A DNA stretch of 23,776 nucleotides from JBEKHT01 sp049511715. Lineage in GTDB: Bacteria > Chloroflexota > Anaerolineae > Anaerolineales > RBG-16-64-43. Position 1 is the first letter of the stretch, and each line of letters begins with the position of its first letter. The notes under the pieces are model-generated. The model saw only the letters and a list, made by a program, of their open reading frames with translations, was not told the DNA's origin and searched no databases. Made by a program: the position numbers and the translations under genes. Where the stretch lies: the NCBI GenBank assembly GCA_049511715.1, contig JBEKXU010000042.1, positions 1 through 23,776 of the forward strand, given 5' to 3'. Shown here piece by piece: positions 1 to 9,143 of this stretch.

Positions 1-332
1 TCAAGTACCAGGGTCTGCACCACAGCCCAAATCGATCCCAAACACGAGGTTTCTCGATAGTCTTTTGTTGAATGTGCCCAAATTGGTTAGTTTGTCGCGC
101 GAATGGCGAAAGTCGGGCTAGGCATCCGTCGGCATGCTCCAGTTGTGCCGAACTCTGGAAACCTGGGCGGTGGATAGGCGGTGGGATTCGCGAAGACACG
201 TTCTTGGTTCCACACAAGGCCTGGAGGGACCCTCGCCTTGATGGTCTGGCGAAGGCCGCGAAACCAATTGCTCGGCGCAGCCGGCCGAGCAGGCCCCTTG
301 CGGTTTCGGCTGTTTCTGGCCGGAGGCGGATC
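1..332. other. Intergenic stretch at the window edge
   Basis: No gene is recognised here. The open frames on either strand lack family motifs and are not continuous with a neighbour. The only structure seen is an 8-bp hairpin at 269-291, just beyond the stop codon of the minus-strand ABC gene. Confidence 0.5.
269..291 (-). terminator. Hairpin downstream of the ABC exporter operon
   Basis: TGCTCGGC (269-276) pairs perfectly with GCCGAGCA (284-291) around a 7-nt loop. It lies about 40 bases past the stop codon of the last operon gene. On the minus strand it is followed by AATTGG and not by a clean T-run, so it is either a weak intrinsic terminator or a 3'-end stabilising hairpin. Confidence 0.35.
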
Positions 333-2141
333 CTACAACGATTGTTCATCCTGGAAGCCGATCTGATACAGCTGGTAGTACATCCCCCTCATCGACAGGA
401 GATCCGCGTGGCTGCCCTGTTCGATGATCCGGCCGTCGTGGATGACCACGATGCGGTCGGCACTGGTGATGGTCGAAAGCCGGTGGGCAATGACCAGGGA
501 AGTCCGCCCTTTCAGGAGTCGGGCCAGGGCTTTCTGGATGAGCTGTTCCGTTTGTGTGTCCACGGAGGAGGTGGCTTCGTCCAGGATCAGGATGCGCGGG
601 TCCGCCAGAAGGGCGCGCGCGAACGATAACAGCTGGCGCTGCCCGGCGGAGAGCAGGACGCCTCCCTCCTCGACGGACGTCTCGTACCCTTTGGGCAGGC
701 GGACGATAAAGTTATGCGCTCCGACCGCCCTCGCCGCCGCTTGGATTTCCGCCTGGCTAGCCTCCAGCCGGCCAAAGCGGATATTCTCCGCGACCGTCCC
801 GTTGAACAGGAACGGGTCTTGGAGGACCACTCCCATTTGGGAGCGCAGAGAGGCCTGGGTCACGCGGCGCAAGTCGTATCCGTCCACGCGGATCGTCCCT
901 TCCGTCGGGTCGTAGAAACGGGATAGGAGCTTGACCAGGGTAGTCTTGCCCGCCCCCGTTTCGCCGACCAGGGCGACCGTCTCACCGGGGCCGATGTGCA
1001 GGTCGATGTGTTCCAGGACGGGCGCCGGATCGTCGGAATAGTGAAAAGAAACGTGGTCGAAATCCACTTCGCCGCTGAGGACCGGCAGTGCCACGGCCTC
1101 CGGCGCATCCTGGATGTCGACCGGAGTGTCGAGCAGCCCCATGAGGCGCTCCCAGCCGACTAGGGTGGACTGCATGGCGTCGTAGCGGCGGCTGAGATCC
1201 CGGATGGGATCGAAGAAGTTGTTGATGTAGAGGATGAAGGCCACCAGCACGCCAGCGGTGATCTTGTTGCCCAGCACGGCCGTGCCGCCCAGCCAGACCA
1301 CCAGGCCGGTGGCAATCGCGCCCAGGAGGTCCACGCTGGGGCTGAAAAGCGAGGCGATTCGAGCGGTCGTGAGGGCCAGCTCGAGGTAGTATCGGTTGAC
1401 GTAGTCCCGGAAGTGATCGTAGTTTTGCTGGTGCCTTGAAAAGGCGTGCACCACGCGGACGCCGTTGACATTCTCGGCCAGGACGGAATTCACCCACGAA
1501 ATGGCCGCCCTCACCTTGCGGTAGGCGGTCCGCGAGGCCCGCTGCAGGAGGACGGTGATGAGCACCATGACCGGCAGGACGCTGAAGGTGAGCAAGGCTA
1601 GGCGCACGTCCATCTCCAGCATGATGAAGATGATGAGGGCGACAGTGAAAATATCCCGGGTAATGGCCAGCGCGGCCCAGGTGAGAAAATCGCGCAGGGT
1701 CTCGACGTCGTTGATGACCCGGGTAATGACCCGCCCGACCGAATAGCGGCTGTAGAACCCGAGCGAAAGCTTCTGCAGGTGGTCGAACAAGCTCTTGCGC
1801 AGGTCGTAGACGATTCCCACCGCCACCGAAGTCATTGTGTTCACCCGGTAATAGGTGCATGCCCAGGTGATGACAGCCATCCCCAGGTAGGCCAGGATCG
1901 TGTCGCGCAGGACCAGGGGGTTCCTGGCGCTTAAGCCGTTGTCAATGGCGTAGCCGATCAGGTACGGCCCGGCCACCGAAGCTGCGGAGGCGCAGAGCAT
2001 CAGGAAGGCGGCCAGGATCAACCGGGCGGTGTAGGGGCGAACAAAGGCTCCCAGCCGGCGGGCGTTCTTTGGGTTGACGCCCTGGCTGTACTGCTCTTCA
2101 TATTCGGTGACATAGGCCGGGGGAATGATCGTTGTAGCCAT
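333..2141 (-). CDS. ABC exporter half-transporter, subunit with the intact Walker B
   Basis: This 602-residue protein has the fused permease-ATPase architecture of type IV (B-family) ABC exporters. The six-helix membrane domain covers about residues 35-330 and the nucleotide-binding domain about 355-600. Visible motifs are Walker A GETGAGKTT (393-401), Q-loop Gln441, a signature that reads LSAGQ (497-501) and not LSGGQ, Walker B ILILDE with catalytic Glu522, and switch His553. The upstream partner gene ends 33 bases before this start, so the two are probably one operon. The partner has the complementary defect in Walker B, which fits a heterodimer of the TM287/288, BmrCD or LmrCD kind. Such pumps export drugs, lipids or peptides; the substrate cannot be told from sequence. 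The start codon has a GAGA-type ribosome site just upstream. Confidence 0.93.
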   Translation of the reverse strand: MATTIIPPAYVTEYEEQYSQGVNPKNARRLGAFVRPYTARLILAAFLMLCASAASVAGPYLIGYAIDNGLSARNPLVLRDTILAYLGMAVITWACTYYRVNTMTSVAVGIVYDLRKSLFDHLQKLSLGFYSRYSVGRVITRVINDVETLRDFLTWAALAITRDIFTVALIIFIMLEMDVRLALLTFSVLPVMVLITVLLQRASRTAYRKVRAAISWVNSVLAENVNGVRVVHAFSRHQQNYDHFRDYVNRYYLELALTTARIASLFSPSVDLLGAIATGLVVWLGGTAVLGNKITAGVLVAFILYINNFFDPIRDLSRRYDAMQSTLVGWERLMGLLDTPVDIQDAPEAVALPVLSGEVDFDHVSFHYSDDPAPVLEHIDLHIGPGETVALVGETGAGKTTLVKLLSRFYDPTEGTIRVDGYDLRRVTQASLRSQMGVVLQDPFLFNGTVAENIRFGRLEASQAEIQAAARAVGAHNFIVRLPKGYETSVEEGGVLLSAGQRQLLSFARALLADPRILILDEATSSVDTQTEQLIQKALARLLKGRTSLVIAHRLSTITSADRIVVIHDGRIIEQGSHADLLSMRGMYYQLYQIGFQDEQSL

Positions 2142-2174
2142 AACTCTCGTTTCGATATCAGAACGCCCGGCGTT

Positions 2175-3986
2175 TCAGGAAAGGGAACGGTCGGAAGGCC
2201 GTTCCTCAAGGATTTCCTTTGGCACTGGGAACTCCTCCAGCTCTGGCTCCAAGGAACTGCCCCGCTGGGAAAGCTGCAGGTCGTAGATCTCGCGGTACAA
2301 CCCGCCCTGAGCCAGGAGCTCCGCGTGCCGGCCGCGCTGGACAATGCGTCCGTCTTCCATCACCAGGATCAGATCGGCCCTGCGGACGGTCGCCAAACGG
2401 TGGGCGATCACGAACGTCGTGCGTCCTTCCATCAGACGGTCCAGAGCTTCTTGGATGAGCTTTTCGGTCTGCGTGTCCACGGAGGAGGTCGAATCGTCCA
2501 GGATCAGGATGCGTGGATCCATGAGCAGCGCTCGTGCGATTGCAATGCGCTGGCGCTGGCCGCCGGAAAGCGTCACCCCGCGTTCCCCGACCAGGGTCCC
2601 GTACCCCTCGGCAAATCGAGCAATGAAGTCATGGGCCCGCGCAGCCTTGGCCGCGGCGTAGATTTCCTCGTCCGAGGCGTCCGAGCGCCCGTAGGCGATG
2701 TTTTCCCGGATCGTGGCGGAGAAGAGCAGCGAGGTCTGCAGGACAATGCCGATCTGCCGCCGGAGGGAAACCAGGTCGGCCAGCCGAACGTCGACGCCGT
2801 CCACCAGAACCGCTCCTTCGGTCACGTCATAAAAACGGGGGATCAGGTTGACCAGTGAGGTCTTGCCGGATCCGGTCTGTCCGATCAGAGCCACCAGCTG
2901 ATTCGGTTCAACGGTCAAGTCGATGCCCGAGAGGGCATCGATCTTTTGATCCTGGTAGCGCAGCGAGACCGACCGGAATTCGACCCGGCCCCTCAGGAGT
3001 CCCATTTTCGTTGCCTGGGCAGGAGATCGGATCTCCGGTTCGTGATCCAGGATTTCCAGGATCCGCTCGGCCCCGGCCTCGGCTTCGCCCGTCGTATTGA
3101 CCAGCCAAGAAAGTTGCTGGACGGGCGAGGAGAGCATCACCAGATAGGCATTGAACGCGACCAGTTCGCCCACCGTCATGCGGCCCTCAAGGACCAGCGG
3201 ACCCCCGACCAGGAGGATCAGGATGGTACCCAGGGTGATCAAGAAGGTCGTCGTGGGCATCACCTTGGCCCACTCCTTGTTGACATCGATGCGGGACTGG
3301 TAGTAGGAACGGTTGATCTCATCGAATTGAGAAACCTCGTGCGGCTCGCGGGCAAAAGCCCGCACCACTTGGGCCCCGGTGACATTCTCCTGCAAGCGGG
3401 CGGACAGGTCACCCAGCGTGTTGTCCACATGGTAGAAGAGGCGGGTGATGCGCCTGCCGAAATCCGTAGTCATCATCACCATCGGGATAAGCGGCAGGAG
3501 GCTGACGAGGGCCAGACCCAGATTGCGCGTGACCAGAATCGTCACCACGCCAAGCGAGACGATCCCCAGCTGGACAATGTCGACGATATTCTCTCCGGCA
3601 AAGTACTGGACGGAACGCACGTCCTCGATGCAGCGGTTGATAAGCTGCCCGGTCGTAGTGTGGTCGTGATAGGCAAAGGGCAGGTACTGAATGCGGTCGT
3701 ACATGCTGTTGCGCAGGTCATAGCCCACATGGGCCGAAATCCACTCGGTGAGATAGCGCTGTCCAAGGTCGGAGAAGGCCGTCAGCATGCCGATCCCGAG
3801 CAGGATCAAGGCCGAGCGGATCAGGAAGGGGGTCGCCCCGGGCTTCAGACCCTCGTCAATAACCTGCTCGAGAATCAGCGGCACGACCAGGGACAGGGCG
3901 GTCGCGGACAACAGGAAAAGCAGGTTGAGGATGAGCCGGCCGCGGTACGGTTGGAGAAAAGAACGCAGGCGGATAAGGGATTTCAT
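2175..3986 (-). CDS. ABC exporter half-transporter, subunit with degenerate Walker B
   Basis: This 603-residue ABC exporter subunit has a membrane domain at about residues 15-310 and a nucleotide-binding domain at about 330-580. It carries Walker A GQTGSGKTS (369-377), Q-loop Gln417, a canonical LSGGQ signature (473-477) and switch His529. Walker B reads ILILDD, so the catalytic Glu is replaced by Asp498. In heterodimeric exporters this substitution marks the subunit that contributes Walker A/B to the non-hydrolysing site. That site would be completed by the LSAGQ signature of the neighbouring subunit. It is the first gene of the minus-strand pair. I see no strong Shine-Dalgarno sequence before its ATG, and a small hairpin lies upstream at 4031-4045. 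Confidence 0.93.
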   Translation of the reverse strand: MKSLIRLRSFLQPYRGRLILNLLFLLSATALSLVVPLILEQVIDEGLKPGATPFLIRSALILLGIGMLTAFSDLGQRYLTEWISAHVGYDLRNSMYDRIQYLPFAYHDHTTTGQLINRCIEDVRSVQYFAGENIVDIVQLGIVSLGVVTILVTRNLGLALVSLLPLIPMVMMTTDFGRRITRLFYHVDNTLGDLSARLQENVTGAQVVRAFAREPHEVSQFDEINRSYYQSRIDVNKEWAKVMPTTTFLITLGTILILLVGGPLVLEGRMTVGELVAFNAYLVMLSSPVQQLSWLVNTTGEAEAGAERILEILDHEPEIRSPAQATKMGLLRGRVEFRSVSLRYQDQKIDALSGIDLTVEPNQLVALIGQTGSGKTSLVNLIPRFYDVTEGAVLVDGVDVRLADLVSLRRQIGIVLQTSLLFSATIRENIAYGRSDASDEEIYAAAKAARAHDFIARFAEGYGTLVGERGVTLSGGQRQRIAIARALLMDPRILILDDSTSSVDTQTEKLIQEALDRLMEGRTTFVIAHRLATVRRADLILVMEDGRIVQRGRHAELLAQGGLYREIYDLQLSQRGSSLEPELEEFPVPKEILEERPSDRSLS

Positions 3987-4230
3987 GGAATGCGTAGCAG
4001 GAAATCGGATTCAAGAAAGGGGGGTCGCCCACTGGGCCCCCCAGTCGCTCAAGCTCCTTGCCCGTCATTATTAAGACGAGCGCATACTTCACCGTCGCGG
4101 ACAGGAAGTTCCCCTGTCAAGCGGTCCGTGCCCCATTTGCGAATGAAACAGAGAACCGAGGCTCGCAAGGCCTTGGTTCGGCCTTGAGGTAACGAATCCT
4201 GGACCCGCACTGGGCTGGTCCAGGAGCCGG

Positions 4231-4442
4231 GGGCAACCAGCGTCCTTAGGGTTCTGACTGCCGGTCCGCAGATTTCGGACTCAGCTTCCCTTCGTGACGC
4301 CCTCGAGACAGATTAATGACCTCTGATTGAAACGTTCCGGGTCCATCACGATTGCGACCTGACCGAGAGGGTATCGCTTTGATGCGCCCGCGTCAAGGCC
4401 CAATGGCAGGGTTGACGGCGGCACTTGAGGATCTCGTTCTTC
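4231..4442 (+). repeat. Diverged intergenic repeat, copy A (tentative)
   Basis: Two short blocks are shared with 22184-22391 in the same order and at nearly the same spacing. The first is a GGGG(C)AACCAGCGTC block at 4231-4244. The second starts GCAGGGTTG at 4406 and ends near 4442, including GAGGATCTCGTTCTTC. The sequence between them is only weakly similar. It may be an old duplicated intergenic element; this was aligned by eye. Confidence 0.3.
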
Positions 4443-4967
4443 TGCCCCGGCGCTTTCGACCTTCCACCACCAGGCAGCCCGTGGTTGCAAGGTTGTGTCT
4501 CCTGGAAGAGAACTTCAGGGGGCGCGAGTGACGCCGATCATTGCCTCGAGCGAATGAAGGAGGGGTGCCAGTCTTGTTTCCCCGCCCCATCGGGTTTCTG
4601 GGAAAGACGGTGGTTGGGATCCTCAACGGGTATTGGCCAGGGTATTTCGCCATCCACAGTGACGGGCCAGGAGGTCGACATCTTGCCCAGGTGACACCGT
4701 GTCTCTGCAATAGATATCCGATCGGGCCGCCAACGTCGCGACCCTCCGGCGAGCGGCTGCAAGGTCTGCCGGAAGCGGACGGGATCTTCACGACGCGCGA
4801 AGACAGGTAGACTGGGATGGTGTGGCCACCGACTGGCCGGGCGTGGGCGGTCTGGATTTCATCGGAAGCTCCAAACAAGCGAAAGGCACATCGCCGCACA
4901 GGAAGCGAGCTCCTGAAACCGAGCCGCTATTTCCTCTGGAAAGGGAGTATGCCCTTGCGTTAGCGCC

Positions 4968-5690
4968 TTGAGCCGCACTGCCCTTCTCACCCTTCTTCCG
5001 AAATCCGAAAGCACGGGGGTAATTGGCCTCGATGGAAACGAGTGTCCCCTGCCGACCCAGGAACAGGTTGCAGAACTCTTTTCTCATCCAGGAGAGCTTG
5101 TAGGCGCAAAAGTTGCGCAAGGGTTCGATGGTTTGGAATTGACACCCCTGGCGACGCCCATCTCCCTCCTGATGGAGCAACTGAAAGCGGCCATCTTCAA
5201 GGAGGCAACAGAAGGAAGAATGTATCAAACCAGGCGTTCCCCTTCCGATCCCGGGATACCCGTGCGTATCAGCTCCGAAAAACAGGTCTGGATATGGGAG
5301 TCCCTAAAGCGGGCGCTGGATACGGACGAGCCTGTGCATTTCCCTCATGAGGATTCGAGCCATCATCGGGGACAGACCAAATTGGAAGCACGGAATAAAC
5401 CACATATTTGTGCGGTTCCAGGCGGGTCTATGGGATGGGTTGAAAGTCTGCCTAATCTTCCTCAACCAGGCCGAGGAAAGACGTTGGGAGGCGGAAGACA
5501 ATTGGAAATAGGCTCCTCACCTCGTGAGTTCCTGCAAACCCTGGAGACCCAACCGTACGAAGGTGAAACGGGAAAGACCCTTGAAAATATCATTGCGAGT
5601 TTTCTGACCCGCCTCGAAACAACCAATGAGAGAAGCCATGACCGGCATGATGACAGTGCCCTGTGGCTTCTTGGCCACTATGTGCCCTAG
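4968..5690 (+). CDS. Possible hypothetical protein (doubtful)
   Basis: A 240-codon open frame starts with TTG at 4968 and ends at TAG. I recognise no domain, signal peptide or membrane segment. Composition is mixed and fairly protein-like, for example ISSEKQVWIWESLKRAL around residues 100-116 and an acidic-helical C-terminus. Third-position G/C looks lower than in the clear genes nearby. No good Shine-Dalgarno site precedes the TTG, and an ATG 29 bases upstream that does have one runs into a stop after three codons. It could be a transferred or decaying gene, or chance. Confidence 0.25.
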   Translation: MSRTALLTLLPKSESTGVIGLDGNECPLPTQEQVAELFSHPGELVGAKVAQGFDGLELTPLATPISLLMEQLKAAIFKEATEGRMYQTRRSPSDPGIPVRISSEKQVWIWESLKRALDTDEPVHFPHEDSSHHRGQTKLEARNKPHICAVPGGSMGWVESLPNLPQPGRGKTLGGGRQLEIGSSPREFLQTLETQPYEGETGKTLENIIASFLTRLETTNERSHDRHDDSALWLLGHYVP

Positions 5691-6170
5691 GGCAGGCGTC
5701 TGCGAAGTGATCTTGCACCAACGGGGTGGCGGCATCGAGACTTTGGGCGGGCTCGCTTGGATGCGCGCCGTCCAGCAAACAGGCTTTGCACTCGGAGGTG
5801 GGGCGGGACCTCGACGGCGAGACTCGTGAAGGTTTCGCCTTCCTCTTTCTTGTCCTCTTTTCTCCTTCCTGAAGCGGTTCGAGGGGGGACAGGAATGTCT
5901 CCGGGTTCCTCCATCATCCGGATCGTGCGTTCTGAGGAGGTACCTCGAGGATGGATCTCAGGGCACCTTATGTGAGCTGCCTTTGTCAACCGGCTCAATC
6001 TAGTGCGGCCGCCTTGGGGCAAGGGTCGGAGCAGAAGGGACAGGGGAGTCAGCCCTGGACCTTCTCCCCCGCCGGCGCATCGCGCCCGAGCCGGGTATCG
6101 CCGGTCCGGCACTGCCTTCTGGGACTGTCTTTATCGGAGGAATGCTCAAGCCGACGGAATTCTGGCGAAC

Positions 6171-9143
6171 TCAGAAGATTCGGTCTTCTCCGATTTCCTT
6201 GAGCACTCTGAGAAAGGTCTCGACGACGCGAGGATCGAAGTGTTTTCCGGATTGTTCTGCAACGTACTGGAGCACTCTCTCTGCCGGCCATGCGGAGCGG
6301 TAGGGCCGGTCGGAGCGCAGTGCGTCCCAGACATCCACGATGGCGAAGGCTCGAGCGGGCAGCGGGATTTCCTCGCCTTTCATCCCCCGTGGGTATCCCG
6401 TGCCGTCCCACTTCTCATGGTGACAATAGGGAATGTCGAGCGCGGGTCGGAGATAGGTAATCGGCGAAAGCATTTCCAAAGCGTAGGTCGGGTGCTTTCG
6501 CATGATGTCCCACTCTTCATCGGTGAGGGGACCAGGCTTAAGAAGGATGGCATCCGGGATACCCATCTTGCCAATGTCATGGAGAAGTGCGCCCCGCCGC
6601 ATGTGCAGAAGGATGTCTCCACCCATCCCCAGGGCCAAGGCGACCCTTTCGGTTATTCCGGTGACGCGCTGGGTGTGCCCTTCGGTTTCCTTGTCCCGCA
6701 GGTCCATCGCGCGGGACCAGCCCTCGATGGTTGCGTCGTACGCCAAGCTCAGGTCCAGGTTCGACCGTTGCAGATCCGAGAAGAGTCCCGCGTTGTCGAT
6801 GGCCAGGGCGGCTTCAGCGGCCAGGGTCTGCAGGAACTCCTCCCACTCGCGGTCCGGATCCAGCGGAGAGCGATGGAAGATCTCCAGGACTCCCAGGACT
6901 CTCCCTTTGGCGATAAGGGGGATGCTGAAGTAGGCGGCAAAGTCTTCCGCTCGCAGGAGAGGGGATCTCTTCAGGCCGTCTGGCATTTGGTTGAGGACGG
7001 GGATTCGGATCGGAAGCCGCTTCAGCGCCGCCTGGCCGGCATAACCCTCCCCCAGACGAAGATGGGTGTGTTTCAGGGCTTCGGTCCGGAACCCGCGGGC
7101 TCCGGCGTGCTCCAACATCTGCGAGCGGGGGTTGAGCAGGAGCACATCGGCCGCATCCACCTTGAGCTGGGTGGTGACCTGATCCAGGAGAACCTTGAGA
7201 GTGATACCCAGGTCGAAGCTGGAGGCGATCGCCTCGTCAATGGTGCGGAGGGATTCGAGACGTACGAGCTGCCTCTCAAGCTGCACCGAGGCTTGGCGGT
7301 GCGCTTCTCGGTTCCGCAGCGCCTCGATCCCGAACCCGAGATCGTTGGCAAGCTCGACGAGCAACTTGACCTCTTCGGCATTGAAGGCATTCGGCTCGGC
7401 CGCATAGATATTGAGAGTGCCCAAGGGCTGGGCTTTCCCGGCCAGAAGAGGCAACGAGATCACGGAGGCATAGCCGCGCTTTGAGGCCTCCTCGCGCCAC
7501 AGGGTGAAGTTCGGATCGGTGTGAATATCCTGAACGATCACGGGCTTTCCGGTGCGGACCGCAGTTCCCGCTGGGCCTCGTCCTCGCTCGGTGTCCGCCC
7601 AGGTAAGGTGCAGCGTATTCAGGTACCCTTCTTCGTATCCCGCCTGGGCGACCGCCCGGATCGTTCGCTGCTCGTCTTGTTCGGCCAGCCCCACCCAGGC
7701 CAGGCGGTATCCACCTTGCTCCACCATGTTGCGGCAAATTTCATCCAACAAGGCCTGCTCGTTGCCCGTCCGCACGAGGGCCTTGTCGCTCTCGGTGAGC
7801 GTACGCAAAGCGCGATTCACCTTGCTCAGCTCTTTCTCAGCCTCGATCCGTTCGGTCACATCGATCAAGGTGCCCAGGCTGGCGGGGCGTTCCCCCAAGG
7901 TCCAGCGGCGGGCCAAGGTCTCGAGAGAGAGCCGGGTGCCATTCTTGGCAATCCCTCGCCAGGTGTAGCGATCGGATTCAAGCTCTCCTGCGAGACGCCT
8001 TCGGATGCTTTCGGCCACATGCACGCGATCCTCAGGGTCGACCAAGTCCATGGGGCCCAGGCGGTCGACCATCTCGTCGATCGAATAGCCGAACATCTGA
8101 GCCATGGCCGGGTTGACGTAGCGATACTTCTCGTCCTGGATGATGTAGACCCCGGCCAAAGAGCCCTCGGTGACGGATCGGAAGCGCCCTTCTTGCCTCT
8201 CCAGTTCGGCCTCCGCTTGCTTGCGGGTGATCGCAATGGCGACCTGGGTGGAGACGAATTCCAGCATGTGCTGCTCGCGTTCTCCATAGGCCTTTGGGTC
8301 GGAGTAATGCTGAACGACCATGGCACCAACCGTCTTGCCTTCGACGATCAGCGGCACGCCCAGCCAGATGGCGGAGGGCAATCCCAGCAGCCTGACGGCG
8401 CCCTGGCGCTCCAGTTCGTCAAAGTCCGCCTGCGTACAGAGCAAGGACTTGCCGGTTTTCAGGACATAGGCCGTCAATCCTTCACCCGGATCCGTATCGC
8501 CCAAGTGCGGCTCATCCAGCGCGTCCTTGAAATAGGGAAAATTCAGGACCTTTCGTACCTCATCGTAGAGCGTGATATAGAAATTCTCCGCCGGCATCAC
8601 CGAGGAGATAATCTGATGAATCTGCGAGAACAGGTCATCCAAGGATTTGGTTGCCTCGGTTGCCATGGCAATCCGGTACACGGCTTCCTGAAGGGCCTGG
8701 GCCTGCTTGCGCTCCCGGCGCAATTGCCTATCCTCCATGGTCCGATGGACGGCCAGGCCCAACCGCGCCAGGCGGTCCTTGCTGACGTAGTCGGCCCCGC
8801 CATATTTCAGTGCCTCCACGGCGGTGTCCTCGCCGATTGTGCCGGAGACGATGATGAGAGGGGCATCCAGGCCGCGCTCATTCACAAGGTCCAGGGCGCG
8901 CAAGGCGCTGAACTGCGACAGGGTCCAGTCGGCCAGAATGAGATCCGGTTGGGATTCGAGCGCGGCAAGGAAATCCTGCTCCGTCTGGACGCGTCGCCAT
9001 TGCGGCTCAAACCCGGACTTGCGCAGTTCGGCGAGCATCAACTCGGCGTCGTCCTCCCGGTCTTCGAGGATCAGGAGGCGCAGCGCGATGGCTGCAGAAG
9101 CCTCGGGGATCGTTGCTACTCGGGATTGCTCATCGATCTGCAT
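6171..9143 (-). CDS. Receiver-GAF-PAS-GAF-GAF-HD-GYP cyclic-di-GMP phosphodiesterase
   Basis: This 990-residue cytosolic protein is predicted to hydrolyse cyclic di-GMP in response to several inputs. Residues about 20-140 form a CheY-like receiver with the acidic pocket E27/D28, phospho-acceptor Asp72, Ser101 and Lys123. A GAF domain follows (about 160-315), then PAS (about 325-445), a second GAF (about 455-620) and a third GAF (about 630-800). The C-terminal HD-GYP domain spans about 805-990, with the HD pair at His855-Asp856, a HHE motif from His908 and GTGYP ending at residue 918. No transmembrane segment is seen. The N-terminal receiver implies a partner histidine kinase, but none is in the window. 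It stands alone, flanked by long gaps. A weak AAAGG lies upstream of the ATG. Confidence 0.93.
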   Translation of the reverse strand: MQIDEQSRVATIPEASAAIALRLLILEDREDDAELMLAELRKSGFEPQWRRVQTEQDFLAALESQPDLILADWTLSQFSALRALDLVNERGLDAPLIIVSGTIGEDTAVEALKYGGADYVSKDRLARLGLAVHRTMEDRQLRRERKQAQALQEAVYRIAMATEATKSLDDLFSQIHQIISSVMPAENFYITLYDEVRKVLNFPYFKDALDEPHLGDTDPGEGLTAYVLKTGKSLLCTQADFDELERQGAVRLLGLPSAIWLGVPLIVEGKTVGAMVVQHYSDPKAYGEREQHMLEFVSTQVAIAITRKQAEAELERQEGRFRSVTEGSLAGVYIIQDEKYRYVNPAMAQMFGYSIDEMVDRLGPMDLVDPEDRVHVAESIRRRLAGELESDRYTWRGIAKNGTRLSLETLARRWTLGERPASLGTLIDVTERIEAEKELSKVNRALRTLTESDKALVRTGNEQALLDEICRNMVEQGGYRLAWVGLAEQDEQRTIRAVAQAGYEEGYLNTLHLTWADTERGRGPAGTAVRTGKPVIVQDIHTDPNFTLWREEASKRGYASVISLPLLAGKAQPLGTLNIYAAEPNAFNAEEVKLLVELANDLGFGIEALRNREAHRQASVQLERQLVRLESLRTIDEAIASSFDLGITLKVLLDQVTTQLKVDAADVLLLNPRSQMLEHAGARGFRTEALKHTHLRLGEGYAGQAALKRLPIRIPVLNQMPDGLKRSPLLRAEDFAAYFSIPLIAKGRVLGVLEIFHRSPLDPDREWEEFLQTLAAEAALAIDNAGLFSDLQRSNLDLSLAYDATIEGWSRAMDLRDKETEGHTQRVTGITERVALALGMGGDILLHMRRGALLHDIGKMGIPDAILLKPGPLTDEEWDIMRKHPTYALEMLSPITYLRPALDIPYCHHEKWDGTGYPRGMKGEEIPLPARAFAIVDVWDALRSDRPYRSAWPAERVLQYVAEQSGKHFDPRVVETFLRVLKEIGEDRIF

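Larger units (their letters stand above)
3987..6170. other. Long intergenic region, about 2.2 kb, without a recognised gene
   Basis: It lies upstream of the ABC operon and downstream of the HD-GYP gene. Open frames exist on both strands but show no family motif or good ribosome site; the longest is listed separately at 4968-5690. It contains a 6-bp hairpin (ACTGGG/CCCAGT, 4031-4045), a patch resembling one near 22.2-22.4 kb (4231-4442) and a pyrimidine-rich tract near 5830-5870. Decayed genes are possible but none could be named. Confidence 0.5.

Noticed and set aside
2946..4187. Plus-strand open frame of 413 codons opposite the ABC exporter
   Set aside because: Composition is rich in Arg, Gln, Asp and Gly as expected of an antisense shadow, and it crosses the start of the real gene.
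4393..4899. Minus-strand frame of 168 codons in the first long gap
   Set aside because: Arg/Ser/Pro-rich, without motif or ribosome site. An overlapping plus-strand frame (4541-4810) is equally plausible, so neither was called.
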